Under the pieces are notes generated by a model. It made no database searches. It was given only the letters and a program-made list of their open reading frames with translations, and was not told the origin of the DNA. From positions 17,685,638 through 17,749,637 of the forward strand of contig OZ059900.1 in NCBI GenBank assembly GCA_964057225.1: DNA of 64,000 bases. The letters run 5' to 3'. Made by a program: the position numbers and the translations under genes. Shown piece by piece: positions 13,901 to 26,600 of this stretch. This stretch comes from Auanema rhodensis. Its lineage: Eukaryota > Nematoda > Chromadorea > Rhabditida > Rhabditidae. Every line of letters begins with the position of its first letter. The first letter of the stretch is position 1.

Positions 13901-15465
13901 GTCAATGAAACCTAGCTCAAAATTGTTCCTACAACGTCTAGTTCCACTTTCACGACAACAAAACAGGGGTTAGAAAATTAAGGAAATTAGCATATTCTGA
14001 GGGCACGCCCCTTATGGCTAATATTGATTAAATCGATTTTTGTTCATATGAGTCGTCAAATGCAACGAATTTCAGCGTGTTACATACTAAAATGAAGCAT
14101 TTCACATGCTGAACACTAGAAAAATACAAAAACACAGTATTTCCCATGAGAAATATTTTATTATGCTGGAAAACCAGTTTTTGGAAATTTCGCTGTAAAC
14201 AAGGTTTTGACTTACGATTTCATGTGTTCAAACTCATGCAATGTCAATGAAACCTAGCTCAAAATTGTTCGTACAACGTCTAGTTCCACTTTCACGACAA
14301 AAAAACAGGGGTTAGAAAATTAAGGAAATTAGCATATTCTGAGGGCACGCCCCTTATGGCTAATATTGATTAAATCGATTTTTGTTCATATGAGTCGTCA
14401 AATGCAACGAATTTCAGCGTGTTACATACTAAAATGAAGCATTTTACATGCTGAACACTAGAAAAATACAAAAACACAGTATTTCTCATGAGAAATATTT
14501 TATTATGCTGGAAAACCAGTTTTTGGAAATTTCGCTGTAAACAAGGTTTTGACTTACGATTTCATGTGTTCAAACTCATGCAATGTCAATAAAACCTAGC
14601 TCAAAATTGTTCGTACAACGTCTAGTTCCACTTTCACGACAAAAAAACAGGGGTTAGAAAATTAAGGAAATTAGCATATTCTGAGGGCACGCCCCTTATG
14701 GCTAATATTGATTAAATCGATTTTTGTTCATATGAGTCGTCAAATGCAACGAATTTCAGCGTGTTACATACTAAAATGAAGCATTTTACATGCTGAACAC
14801 TATAAAAATACAAAAACACAGTATTTCCCATGAGAAATATTTTATTATGCTGGAAAACCAGTTTTTGGAAATTTCGCTGTAAACAAGGTTTTGACTTACG
14901 ATTTCATGTGTTCAAACTCATGCAATGTCAATGAAACCTAGCTCAAAATTGTTCGTACAACGTCTAGTTCCACTTTCACGACAAAAAAACAGGGGTTAGA
15001 AAATTAAGGAAATTAGCATATTCTGAGGGCACGCCCCTTATGGCTAATATTGATTAAATCGATTTTTGTTCATATGAGTCGTCAAATGCAACGAATTTCA
15101 GCGTGTTACATACTAAAATGAAGCATTTCACATGCTGAACACTAGAAAAATACAAAAACACAGTATTTCCCATGAGAAATATTTTATTATGCTGGAAAAC
15201 CAGTTTTTGGAAATTTCGCTGTAAACAAGGTTTTGACTTACGATTTCATGTGTTCAAACTCATGCAATGTCAATGAAACCTAGCTCAAAATTGTTCGTAC
15301 AACGTCTAGTTCCACTTTCACGACAAAAAAACAGGGGTTAGAAAATTAAGGAAATTAGCATATTCTGAGGGCACGCCCCTTATGGCTAATATTGATTAAA
15401 TCGATTTTTGTTCATATGAGTCGTCAAATGCAACGAATTTCAGCGTGTTACATACTAAAATGAAA
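10946..15465 (+). repeat. 10,945-bp-shift duplication, copy 2, cut by inversion J1
   Basis: This is the second copy of 1-4520, identified by the same ordered set of rare variants. It ends within a monomer after actaaaatgaaa at 15465. Copy 1 continues into cattttacatg, whereas this copy passes straight into minus-oriented sequence. The inversion joint therefore either postdates this duplication or lies at the edge of the duplicated unit. The near identity of copies 11 kb apart points to a recent amplification or unequal exchange spanning 32 monomers. Confidence 0.9.
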
Positions 15466-15602
15466 TTTCCAGCATAATAAAATATTTCTCATGGGAAATA
15501 CTGTGTTTTTGTATTTTTCTAGTGTTCAGCATGTGAAATGCTTCATTTTAGTATGTAACACGCTGAAATTCGTTGCATTTGACGACTCATATGAACAAAA
15601 AT
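15404..15602. repeat. Inversion junction J1 (plus to minus) with inverted-repeat arms
   Basis: Orientation changes at 15465/15466. Plus sequence ending actaaaatgaaa joins minus sequence beginning tttccagcataat with no more than a base or two of shared sequence. Monomers on the two sides converge. The nearest inverted arms are 15404-15464 and 15542-15602 with a 77-bp spacer, and satellite homology continues outward for kilobases on both sides. This joint sequence occurs only once in the window, unlike the other two junction types. Rare variants on the two sides do not mirror each other, so this is not a simple recent fold-back of one arm. Confidence 0.9.
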
Positions 15603-17670
15603 CGATTTAATCAATATTAGCCATAAGGGGCGTGCCCTCAGAATATGCTAATTTCCTTAATTTTCTAACCCCTGTTTTGTTGTCGTGAAAGTGGAACTAG
15701 ACGTTGTAGGAACAATTTTGAGCTAGGTTTCATTGACATTGCATGAGTTTGAACACATGAAATCGTAAGTCAAAACCTTGTTTACAGCGAAATTTCCAAA
15801 AACTGGTTTTCCAGCATAATAAAATATTTCTCATGGGAAATACTGTGTTTTTGTATTTTTCTAGTGTTCAGCATGTAAAATGCTTCATTTTAGTATGTAA
15901 CACGCTGAAATTCGTTGCATTTGACGACTCATATGAACAAAAATCGATTTAATCAATATTAGCCATAAGGGGCGTGCCCTCAGAATATGCTAATTTCCTT
16001 AATTTTCTAACCCCTGTTTTTTTGTCGTGAAAGTGGAACTAGACGTTGTACGAACAATTTTGAGCTAGGTTTTATTGACATTGCATGAGTTTGAACACAT
16101 GAAATCGTAAGTCAAAACCTTGTTTACAGCGAAATTTCCAAAAACTGGTTTTCCAGCATAATAAAATATTTCTCATGAGAAATACTGTGTTTTTGTATTT
16201 TTCTAGTGTTCAGCATGTAAAATGCTTCATTTTAGTATGTAACACGCTGAAATTCGTTGCATTTGACGACTCATATGAACAAAAATCGATTTAATCAATA
16301 TTAGCCATAAGGGGCGTGCCCTCAGAATATGCTAATTTCCTTAATTTTCTAACCCCTGTTTTTTGTCGTGAAAGTGGAACTAGACGTTGTACGAACAATT
16401 TTGAGCTAGGTTTTATTGACATTGCATGAGTTTGAACACATGAAATCGTAAGTCAAAACCTTGTTTACAGCGAAATTTCCAAAAACTGGTTTTCCAGCAT
16501 AATAAAATATTTCTCATGAGAAATACTGTGTTTTTGTATTTTTCTAGTGTTCAGCATGTAAAATGCTTCATTTTAGTATGTAACACGCTGAAATTCGTTG
16601 CATTTGACGACTCATATGAACAAAAATCGATTTAATCAATATTAGCCATAAGGGGCGTGCCCTCAGAATATGCTAATTTCCTTAATTTTCTAACCCCTGT
16701 TTTTTGTCGTGAAAGTGGAACTAGACGTTGTAGGAACAATTTTGAGCTAGGTTTCATTGACATTGCATGAGTTTGAACACATGAAATCGTAAGTCAAAAC
16801 CTTGTTTACAGCGAAATTTCCAAAAACTGGTTTTCCAGCATAATAAAATATTTCTCATGGGAAATACTGTGTTTTTGTATTTTTATAGTGTTCAGCATGT
16901 AAAATGCTTCATTTTAGTATGTAACACGCTGAAATTCGTTGCATTTGACGACTCATATGAACAAAAATCGATTTAATCAATATTAGCCATAAGGGGCGTG
17001 CCCTCAGAATATGCTAATTTCCTTAATTTTCTAACCCCTGTTTTTTTGTCGTGAAAGTGGAACTAGACGTTGTACGAACAATTTTGAGCTAGGTTTTATT
17101 GACATTGCATGAGTTTGAACACATGAAATCGTAAGTCAAAACCTTGTTTACAGCGAAATTTCCAAAAACTGGTTTTCCAGCATAATAAAATATTTCTCAT
17201 GAGAAATACTGTGTTTTTGTATTTTTCTAGTGTTCAGCATGTAAAATGCTTCATTTTAGTATGTAACACGCTGAAATTCGTTGCATTTGACGACTCATAT
17301 GAACAAAAATCGATTTAATCAATATTAGCCATAAGGGGCGTGCCCTCAGAATATGCTAATTTCCTTAATTTTCTAACCCCTGTTTTTTGTCGTGAAAGTG
17401 GAACTAGACGTTGTACGAACAATTTTGAGCTAGGTTTTATTGACATTGCATGAGTTTGAACACATGAAATCGTAAGTCAAAACCTTGTTTACAGCGAAAT
17501 TTCCAAAAACTGGTTTTCCAGCATAATAAAATATTTCTCATGGGAAATACTGTGTTTTTGTATTTTTATAGTGTTCAGCATGTAAAATGTTTCATTTTAG
17601 TATGTAACACGCTGAAATTCGTTGCATTTGACGACTCATATGAACAAAAATCGATTTAATCAATATTAGC

Positions 17671-20600
17671 CATAAAGGGCGTGCCCTCAGAATATGCTAA
17701 TTTCCTTAATTTTCTAACCCCTGTTTTTTTGTCGTGAAAGTGGAACTAGACGTTGTAGGAACAATTTTGAGCTAGGTTTCATTGACATTGCATGAGTTTG
17801 AACACATGAAATCGTAAGTCAAAACCTTGTTTACAGCGAAATTTCCAAAAACTCGTTTTCCAGCATAATAAAATATTTCTCATGGGAAATACTGTGTTTT
17901 TATATTTTTTTAGTGTTCAGCATGTGAAATGCTTCATTTTAGTATGTAACACGCTGAAATTAATTGCATTTGACGACTCATATGAACAAAAATCGATTTA
18001 ATCAATATTAGCCATAAGGGGCGTGCCCTCAGAATATGCTAATTTCCTTAATTTTCTAACCCCTGTTTTTTTGTCGTGAAAGTGGAACTAGACGTTGTAC
18101 GAACAATTTTGAGCTAGGTTTCATTGACATTGCATGAGTTTGAACACATGAAATCGTAAGTCAAAACCTTGTTTACAGCGAAATTTCCAAAAACTGGTTT
18201 TCCAGCATAATAAAATATTTCTCATGGGAAATACTGTGTTTTTGTATTTTTCTAGTGTTCAGCATGTGAAATGCTTCATTTTAGTATGTAACACGCTGAA
18301 ATTCGTTGCATTTGACGACTCATATGAACAAAAATCGATTTAATCAATATTAGCCATAAGGGGCGTGCCCTCAGAATATGCTAATTTCCTTAATTTTCTA
18401 ACCCCTGTTTTTTTGTCGTGAAAGTGGAACTAGACGTTGTACGAACAATTTTGAGCTAGGTTTTATTGACATTGCATGAGTTTGAACACATGAAATCGTA
18501 AGTCAAAACCTTGTTTACAGCGAAATTTCCAAAAACTGGTTTTCCAGCATAATAAAATATTTCTCATGGGAAATACTGTGTTTTTGTATTTTTCTAGTGT
18601 TCAGCATGTGAAATGCTTCATTTTAGTATGTAACACGCTGAAATTCGTTGCATTTGACGACTCATATGAACAAAAATCGATTTAATCAATATTAGCCATA
18701 AGGGGCGTGCCCTCAGAATATGCTAATTTCCTTAATTTTCTAACCCCTGTTTTTTTGTCGTGAAAGTGGAACTAGACGTTGTAGGAACAATTTTGAGCTA
18801 GGTTTCATTGACATTGCATGAGTTTGAACACATGAAATCGTAAGTCAAAACCTTGTTTACAGCGAAATTTCCAAAAACTCGTTTTCCAGCATAATAAAAT
18901 ATTTCTCATGGGAAATACTGTGTTTTTGTAGTTTTTTAGTGTTCAGCATGTAAAATGCTTCATTTTAGTATGTAACACGCTGAAATTAATTGCATTTGAC
19001 GACTCATATGAACAAAAATCGATTTAATCAATATTAGCCATAAGGGGCGTGCCCTCAGAATATGCTAATTTCCTTAATTTTCTAACCCCTGTTTTTTTGT
19101 CGTGAAAGTGGAACTAGACGTTGTACGAACAATTTTGAGCTAAGTTTCATTGACATTGCATGAGTTTGAACACATGAAATCGTAAGTCAAAACCTTGTTT
19201 ACAGCGAAATTTCCAAAAACTGGTTTTCCAGCATAATAAAATATTTCTCATGGGAAATACTGTGTTTTTGTATTTTTCTAGTGTTCAGCATGTGAAATGC
19301 TTCATTTTAGTATGTAACACGCTGAAATTCGTTGCATTTGACGACTCATATGAACAAAAATCGATTTAATCAATATTAGCCATAAGGGGCGTGCCCTCAG
19401 AATATGCTAATTTCCTTAATTTTCTAACCCCTGTTTTTTTGTCGTGAAAGTGGAACTAGACGTTGTACGAACAATTTTGAGCTAGGTTTCATTGACATTG
19501 CATGAGTTTGAACACATGAAATCGTAAGTCAAAACCTTGTTTACAGCGAAATTTCCAAAAACTGGTTTTCCAGCATAATAAAATATTTCTCATGGGAAAT
19601 ACTGTGTTTTTGTATTTTTATAGTGTTCAGCATGTAAAATGTTTCATTTTAGTATGTAACACGCTGAAATTCGTTGCATTTGACGACTCATATGAACAAA
19701 AATCGATTTAATCAATATTAGCCATAAAGGGCGTGCCCTCAGAATATGCTAATTTCCTTAATTTTCTAACCCCTGTTTTTTTGTCGTGAAAGTGGAACTA
19801 GACGTTGTAGGAACAATTTTGAGCTAGGTTTCATTGACATTGCATGAGTTTGAACACATGAAATCGTAAGTCAAAACCTTGTTTACAGCGAAATTTCCAA
19901 AAACTCGTTTTCCAGCATAATAAAATATTTCTCATGGGAAATACTGTGTTTTTGTAGTTTTTTAGTGTTCAGCATGTAAAATGCTTCATTTTAGTATGTA
20001 ACACGCTGAAATTAATTGCATTTGACGACTCATATGAACAAAAATCGATTTAATCAATATTAGCCATAAGGGGCGTGCCCTCAGAATATGCTAATTTCCT
20101 TAATTTTCTAACCCCTGTTTTTTTGTCGTGAAAGTGGAACTAGACGTTGTACGAACAATTTTGAGCTAGGTTTCATTGACATTGCATGAGTTTGAACACA
20201 TGAAATCGTAAGTCAAAACCTTGTTTACAGCGAAATTTCCAAAAACTGGTTTTCCAGCATAATAAAATATTTCTCATGGGAAATACTGTGTTTTTGTATT
20301 TTTCTAGTGTTCAGCATGTGAAATGCTTCATTTTAGTATGTAACACGCTGAAATTCGTTGCATTTGACGACTCATATGAACAAAAATCGATTTAATCAAT
20401 ATTAGCCATAAGGGGCGTGCCCTCAGAATATGCTAATTTCCTTAATTTTCTAACCCCTGTTTTTTTGTCGTGAAAGTGGAACTAGACGTTGTACGAACAA
20501 TTTTGAGCTAGGTTTTATTGACATTGCATGAGTTTGAACACATGAAATCGTAAGTCAAAACCTTGTTTACAGCGAAATTTCCAAAAACTGGTTTTCCAGC

Positions 20601-23600
20601 ATAATAAAATATTTCTCATGGGAAATACTGTGTTTTTGTATTTTTCTAGTGTTCAGCATGTGAAATGCTTCATTTTGGTATGTAACACGCTGAAATTCGT
20701 TGCATTTGACGACTCATATGAACAAAAATCGATTTAATCAATATTAGCCATAAGGGGCGTGCCCTCAGAATATGCTAATTTCCTTAATTTTCTAACCCCT
20801 GTTTTGTTGTCGTGAAAGTGGAACTAGACGTTGTAGGAACAATTTTGAGCTAGGTTTCATTGACATTGCATGAGTTTGAACACATGAAATCGTAAGTCAA
20901 AACCTTGTTTACAGCGAAATTTCCAAAAACTGGTTTTCCAGCATAATAAAATATTTCTCATGGGAAATACTGTGTTTTTGTATTTTTCTAGTGTTCAGCA
21001 TGTGAAATGCTTCAATTTAGTATGTAACACGCTGAAATTCGTTGCATTTGACGACTCATATGAACAAAAATCGATTTAATCAATATTAGCCATAAGGGGC
21101 GTGCCCTCAGAATATGCTAATTTCCTTAATTTTCTAACCCCTGTTTTGTTGTCGTGAAAGTGGAACTAGACGTTGTAGGAACAATTTTGAGCTAGGTTTC
21201 ATTGACATTGCATGAGTTTGAACACATGAAATCGTAAGTCAAAACCTTGTTTACAGCGAAATTTCCAAAAACTCGTTTTCCAGCATAATAAAATATTTCT
21301 CATGGGAAATACTGTGTTTTTGTATTTTTTTAGTGTTCAGCATGTAAAATGCTTCATTTTAGTATGTAACACGCTGAAATTAATTGCATTTGACGACTCA
21401 TATGAACAAAAATCGATTTAATCAATATTAGCCATAAGGGGCGTGCCCTCAGAATATGCTAATTTCCTTAATTTTCTAACCCCTGTTTTTTGTCGTGAAA
21501 GTGGAACTAGACGTTGTAGGAACAATTTTGAGCTAGGTTTCATTGACATTGCATGAGTTTGAACACATGAAATCGTAAGTCAAAACCTTGTTTACAGCGA
21601 AATTTCCAAAAACTGGTTTTCCAGCATAATAAAATATTTCTCATGGGAAATACTGTGTTTTTGTATTTTTATAGTGTTCAGCATGTAAAATGCTTCATTT
21701 TAGTATGTAACACGCTGAAATTCGTTGCATTTGACGACTCATATGAACAAAAATCGATTTAATCAATATTAGCCATAAGGGGCGTGCCCTCAGAATATGC
21801 TAATTTCCTTAATTTTCTAACCCCTGTTTTGTTGTCGTGAAAGTGGAACTAGACGTTGTAGGAACAATTTTGAGCTAGGTTTCATTGACATTGCATGAGT
21901 TTGAACACATGAAATCGTAAGTCAAAACCTTGTTTACAGCGAAATTTCCAAAAACTGGTTTTCCAGCATAATAAAATATTTCTCATGGGAAATACTGTGT
22001 TTTTGTATTTTTCTAGTGTTCAGCATGTAAAATGCTTCATTTTAGTATGTAACACGCTGAAATTCGTTGCATTTGACGACTCATATGAACAAAAATCGAT
22101 TTAATCAATATTAGCCATAAGGGGCGTGCCCTCAGAATATGCTAATTTCCTTAATTTTCTAACCCCTGTTTTTTTGTCGTGAAAGTGGAACTAGACGTTG
22201 TACGAACAATTTTGAGCTAGGTTTTATTGACATTGCATGAGTTTGAACACATGAAATCGTAAGTCAAAACCTTGTTTACAGCGAAATTTCCAAAAACTGG
22301 TTTTCCAGCATAATAAAATATTTCTCATGAGAAATACTGTGTTTTTGTATTTTTCTAGTGTTCAGCATGTAAAATGCTTCATTTTAGTATGTAACACGCT
22401 GAAATTCGTTGCATTTGACGACTCATATGAACAAAAATCGATTTAATCAATATTAGCCATAAGGGGCGTGCCCTCAGAATATGCTAATTTCCTTAATTTT
22501 CTAACCCCTGTTTTTTGTCGTGAAAGTGGAACTAGACGTTGTACGAACAATTTTGAGCTAGGTTTTATTGACATTGCATGAGTTTGAACACATGAAATCG
22601 TAAGTCAAAACCTTGTTTACAGCGAAATTTCCAAAAACTGGTTTTCCAGCATAATAAAATATTTCTCATGAGAAATACTGTGTTTTTGTATTTTTCTAGT
22701 GTTCAGCATGTAAAATGCTTCATTTTAGTATGTAACACGCTGAAATTCGTTGCATTTGACGACTCATATGAACAAAAATCGATATAATCAATATTAGCCA
22801 TAAGGGGCGTGCCCTCAGAATATGCTAATTTCCTTAATTTTCTAACCCCTGTTTTTTGTCGTGAAAGTGGAACTAGACGTTGTAGGAACAATTTTGAGCT
22901 AGGTTTCATTGACATTGCATGAGTTTGAACACATGAAATCGTAAGTCAAAACCTTGTTTACAGCGAAATTTCCAAAAACTGGTTTTCCAGCATAATAAAA
23001 TATTTCTCATGGGAAATACTGTGTTTTTGTATTTTTATAGTGTTCAGCATGTAAAATGCTTCATTTTAGTATGTAACACGCTGAAATTCGTTGCATTTGA
23101 CGACTCATATGAACAAAAATCGATTTAATCAATATTAGCCATAAGGGGCGTGCCCTCAGAATATGCTAATTTCCTTAATTTTCTAACCCCTGTTTTTTTG
23201 TCGTGAAAGTGGAACTAGACGTTGTACGAACAATTTTGAGCTAGGTTTTATTGACATTGCATGAGTTTGAACACATGAAATCGTAAGTCAAAACCTTGTT
23301 TACAGCGAAATTTCCAAAAACTGGTTTTCCAGCATAATAAAATATTTCTCATGAGAAATACTGTGTTTTTGTATTTTTCTAGTGTTCAGCATGTAAAATG
23401 CTTCATTTTAGTATGTAACACGCTGAAATTCGTTGCATTTGACGACTCATATGAACAAAAATCGATTTAATCAATATTAGCCATAAGGGGCGTGCCCTCA
23501 GAATATGCTAATTTCCTTAATTTTCTAACCCCTGTTTTTTTGTCGTGAAAGTGGAACTAGACGTTGTACGAACAATTTTGAGCTAGGTTTCATTGACATT

Positions 23601-26600
23601 GCATGAGTTTGAACACATGAAATCGTAAGTCAAAACCTTGTTTACAGCGAAATTTCCAAAAACTGGTTTTCCAGCATAATAAAATATTTCTCATGGGAAA
23701 TACTGTGTTTTTGTATTTTTATAGTGTTCAGCATGTAAAATGTTTCATTTTAGTATGTAACACGCTGAAATTCGTTGCATTTGACGACTCATATGAACAA
23801 AAATCGATTTAATCAATATTAGCCATAAAGGGCGTGCCCTCAGAATATGCTAATTTCCTTAATTTTCTAACCCCTGTTTTTTTGTCGTGAAAGTGGAACT
23901 AGACGTTGTAGGAACAATTTTGAGCTAGGTTTCATTGACATTGCATGAGTTTGAACACATGAAATCGTAAGTCAAAACCTTGTTTACAGCGAAATTTCCA
24001 AAAACTCGTTTTCCAGCATAATAAAATATTTCTCATGGGAAATACTGTGTTTTTGTATTTTTTTAGTGTTCAGCATGTAAAATGCTTCATTTTAGTATGT
24101 AACACGCTGAAATTAATTGCATTTGACGACTCATATGAACAAAAATCGATTTAATCAATATTAGCCATAAGGGGCGTGCCCTCAGAATATGCTAATTTCC
24201 TTAATTTTCTAACCCCTGTTTTTTTGTCGTGAAAGTGGAACTAGACGTTGTACGAACAATTTTGAGCTAGGTTTCATTGACATTGCATGAGTTTGAACAC
24301 ATGAAATCGTAAGTCAAAACCTTGTTTACAGCGAAATTTCAAAAAACTGGTTTTCCAGCATAATAAAATATTTCTCATGGGAAATACTGTGTTTTTGTAT
24401 TTTTCTAGTGTTCAGCATGTGAAATGCTTCATTTTAGTATGTAACACGCTGAAATTCGTTGCATTTGACGACTCATATGAACAAAAATCGATTTAATCAA
24501 TATTAGCCATAAGGGGCGTGCCCTCAGAATATGCTAATTTCCTTAATTTTCTAACCCCTGTTTTTTTGTCGTGAAAGTGGAACTAGACGTTGTACGAACA
24601 ATTTTGAGCTAGGTTTTATTGACATTGCATGAGTTTGAACACATGAAATCGTAAGTCAAAACCTTGTTTACAGCGAAATTTCCAAAAACTGGTTTTCCAG
24701 CATAATAAAATATTTCTCATGGGAAATACTGTGTTTTTGTATTTTTCTAGTGTTCAGCATGTGAAATGCTTCATTTTAGTATGTAACACGCTGAAATTCG
24801 TTGCATTTGACGACTCATATGAACAAAAATCGATTTAATCAATATTAGCCATAAGGGGCGTGCCCTCAGAATATGCTAATTTCCTTAATTTTCTAACCCC
24901 TGTTTTTTTGTCGTGAAAGTGGAACTAGACGTTGTAGGAACAATTTTGAGCTAGGTTTCATTGACATTGCATGAGTTTGAACACATGAAATCGTAAGTCA
25001 AAACCTTGTTTACAGCGAAATTTCCAAAAACTCGTTTTCCAGCATAATAAAATATTTCTCATGGGAAATACTGTGTTTTTGTAGTTTTTTAGTGTTCAGC
25101 ATGTAAAATGCTTCATTTTAGTATGTAACACGCTGAAATTAATTGCATTTGACGACTCATATGAACAAAAATCGATTTAATCAATATTAGCCATAAGGGG
25201 CGTGCCCTCAGAATATGCTAATTTCCTTAATTTTCTAACCCCTGTTTTTTTGTCGTGAAAGTGGAACTAGACGTTGTACGAACAATTTTGAGCTAGGTTT
25301 CATTGACATTGCATGAGTTTGAACACATGAAATCGTAAGTCAAAACCTTGTTTACAGCGAAATTTCCAAAAACTGGTTTTCCAGCATAATAAAATATTTC
25401 TCATGGGAAATACTGTGTTTTTGTATTTTTCTAGTGTTCAGCATGTGAAATGCTTCATTTTAGTATGTAACACGCTGAAATTCGTTGCATTTGACGACTC
25501 ATATGAACAAAAATCGATTTAATCAATATTAGCCATAAGGGGCGTGCCCTCAGAATATGCTAATTTCCTTAATTTTCTAACCCCTGTTTTTTTGTCGTGA
25601 AAGTGGAACTAGACGTTGTACGAACAATTTTGAGCTAGGTTTCATTGACATTGCATGAGTTTGAACACATGAAATCGTAAGTCAAAACCTTGTTTACAGC
25701 GAAATTTCCAAAAACTGGTTTTCCAGCATAATAAAATATTTCTCATGGGAAATACTGTGTTTTTGTATTTTTATAGTGTTCAGCATGTAAAATGTTTCAT
25801 TTTAGTATGTAACACGCTGAAATTCGTTGCATTTGACGACTCATATGAACAAAAATCGATTTAATCAATATTAGCCATAAAGGGCGTGCCCTCAGAATAT
25901 GCTAATTTCCTTAATTTTCTAACCCCTGTTTTTTTGTCGTGAAAGTGGAACTAGACGTTGTAGGAACAATTTTGAGCTAGGTTTCATTGACATTGCATGA
26001 GTTTGAACACATGAAATCGTAAGTCAAAACCTTGTTTACAGCGAAATTTCCAAAAACTCGTTTTCCAGCATAATAAAATATTTCTCATGGGAAATACTGT
26101 GTTTTTGTATTTTTATAGTGTTCAGCATGTAAAATGTTTCATTTTAGTATGTAACACGCTGAAATTCGTTGCATTTGACGACTCATATGAACAAAAATCG
26201 ATTTAATCAATATTAGCCATAAAGGGCGTGCCCTCAGAATATGCTAATTTCCTTAATTTTCTAACCCCTGTTTTTTTGTCGTGAAAGTGGAACTAGACGT
26301 TGTAGGAACAATTTTGAGCTAGGTTTCATTGACATTGCATGAGTTTGAACACATGAAATCGTAAGTCAAAACCTTGTTTACAGCGAAATTTCCAAAAACT
26401 CGTTTTCCAGCATAATAAAATATTTCTCATGGGAAATACTGTGTTTTTATATTTTTTTAGTGTTCAGCATGTGAAATGCTTCATTTTAGTATGTAACACG
26501 CTGAAATTAATTGCATTTGACGACTCATATGAACAAAAATCGATTTAATCAATATTAGCCATAAGGGGCGTGCCCTCAGAATATGCTAATTTCCTTAATT

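Larger units (their letters stand above)
1..15465 (+). repeat. Left plus-oriented array (~45 monomers)
   Basis: About 45 head-to-tail monomers in plus orientation. Two main subtypes alternate irregularly. Type A carries acgag, aaatctag, agcagatt and ccctttatggcttat; type B carries accag, aaacctag, agcatatt and ccccttatggctaat. Runs of A-B form a 684-bp dimeric pattern, for example in the first eight monomers, broken by B-only runs such as ~2.7-5.1 kb. A recombinant-looking monomer near 9240-9580 has agcagatt but ggctaat. The agcagatt/ggcttatat combination was not seen anywhere right of 15466. The block ends at an orientation switch. It contains no gene. Confidence 0.96.

Noticed and set aside
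22703-22915. 70-codon minus-strand frame
   Set aside because: A single base change at 22784 (gatataatca instead of gatttaatca) turns the usual in-frame stop TAA into TAT. The rest is ordinary satellite monomer. This is chance, not a gene.
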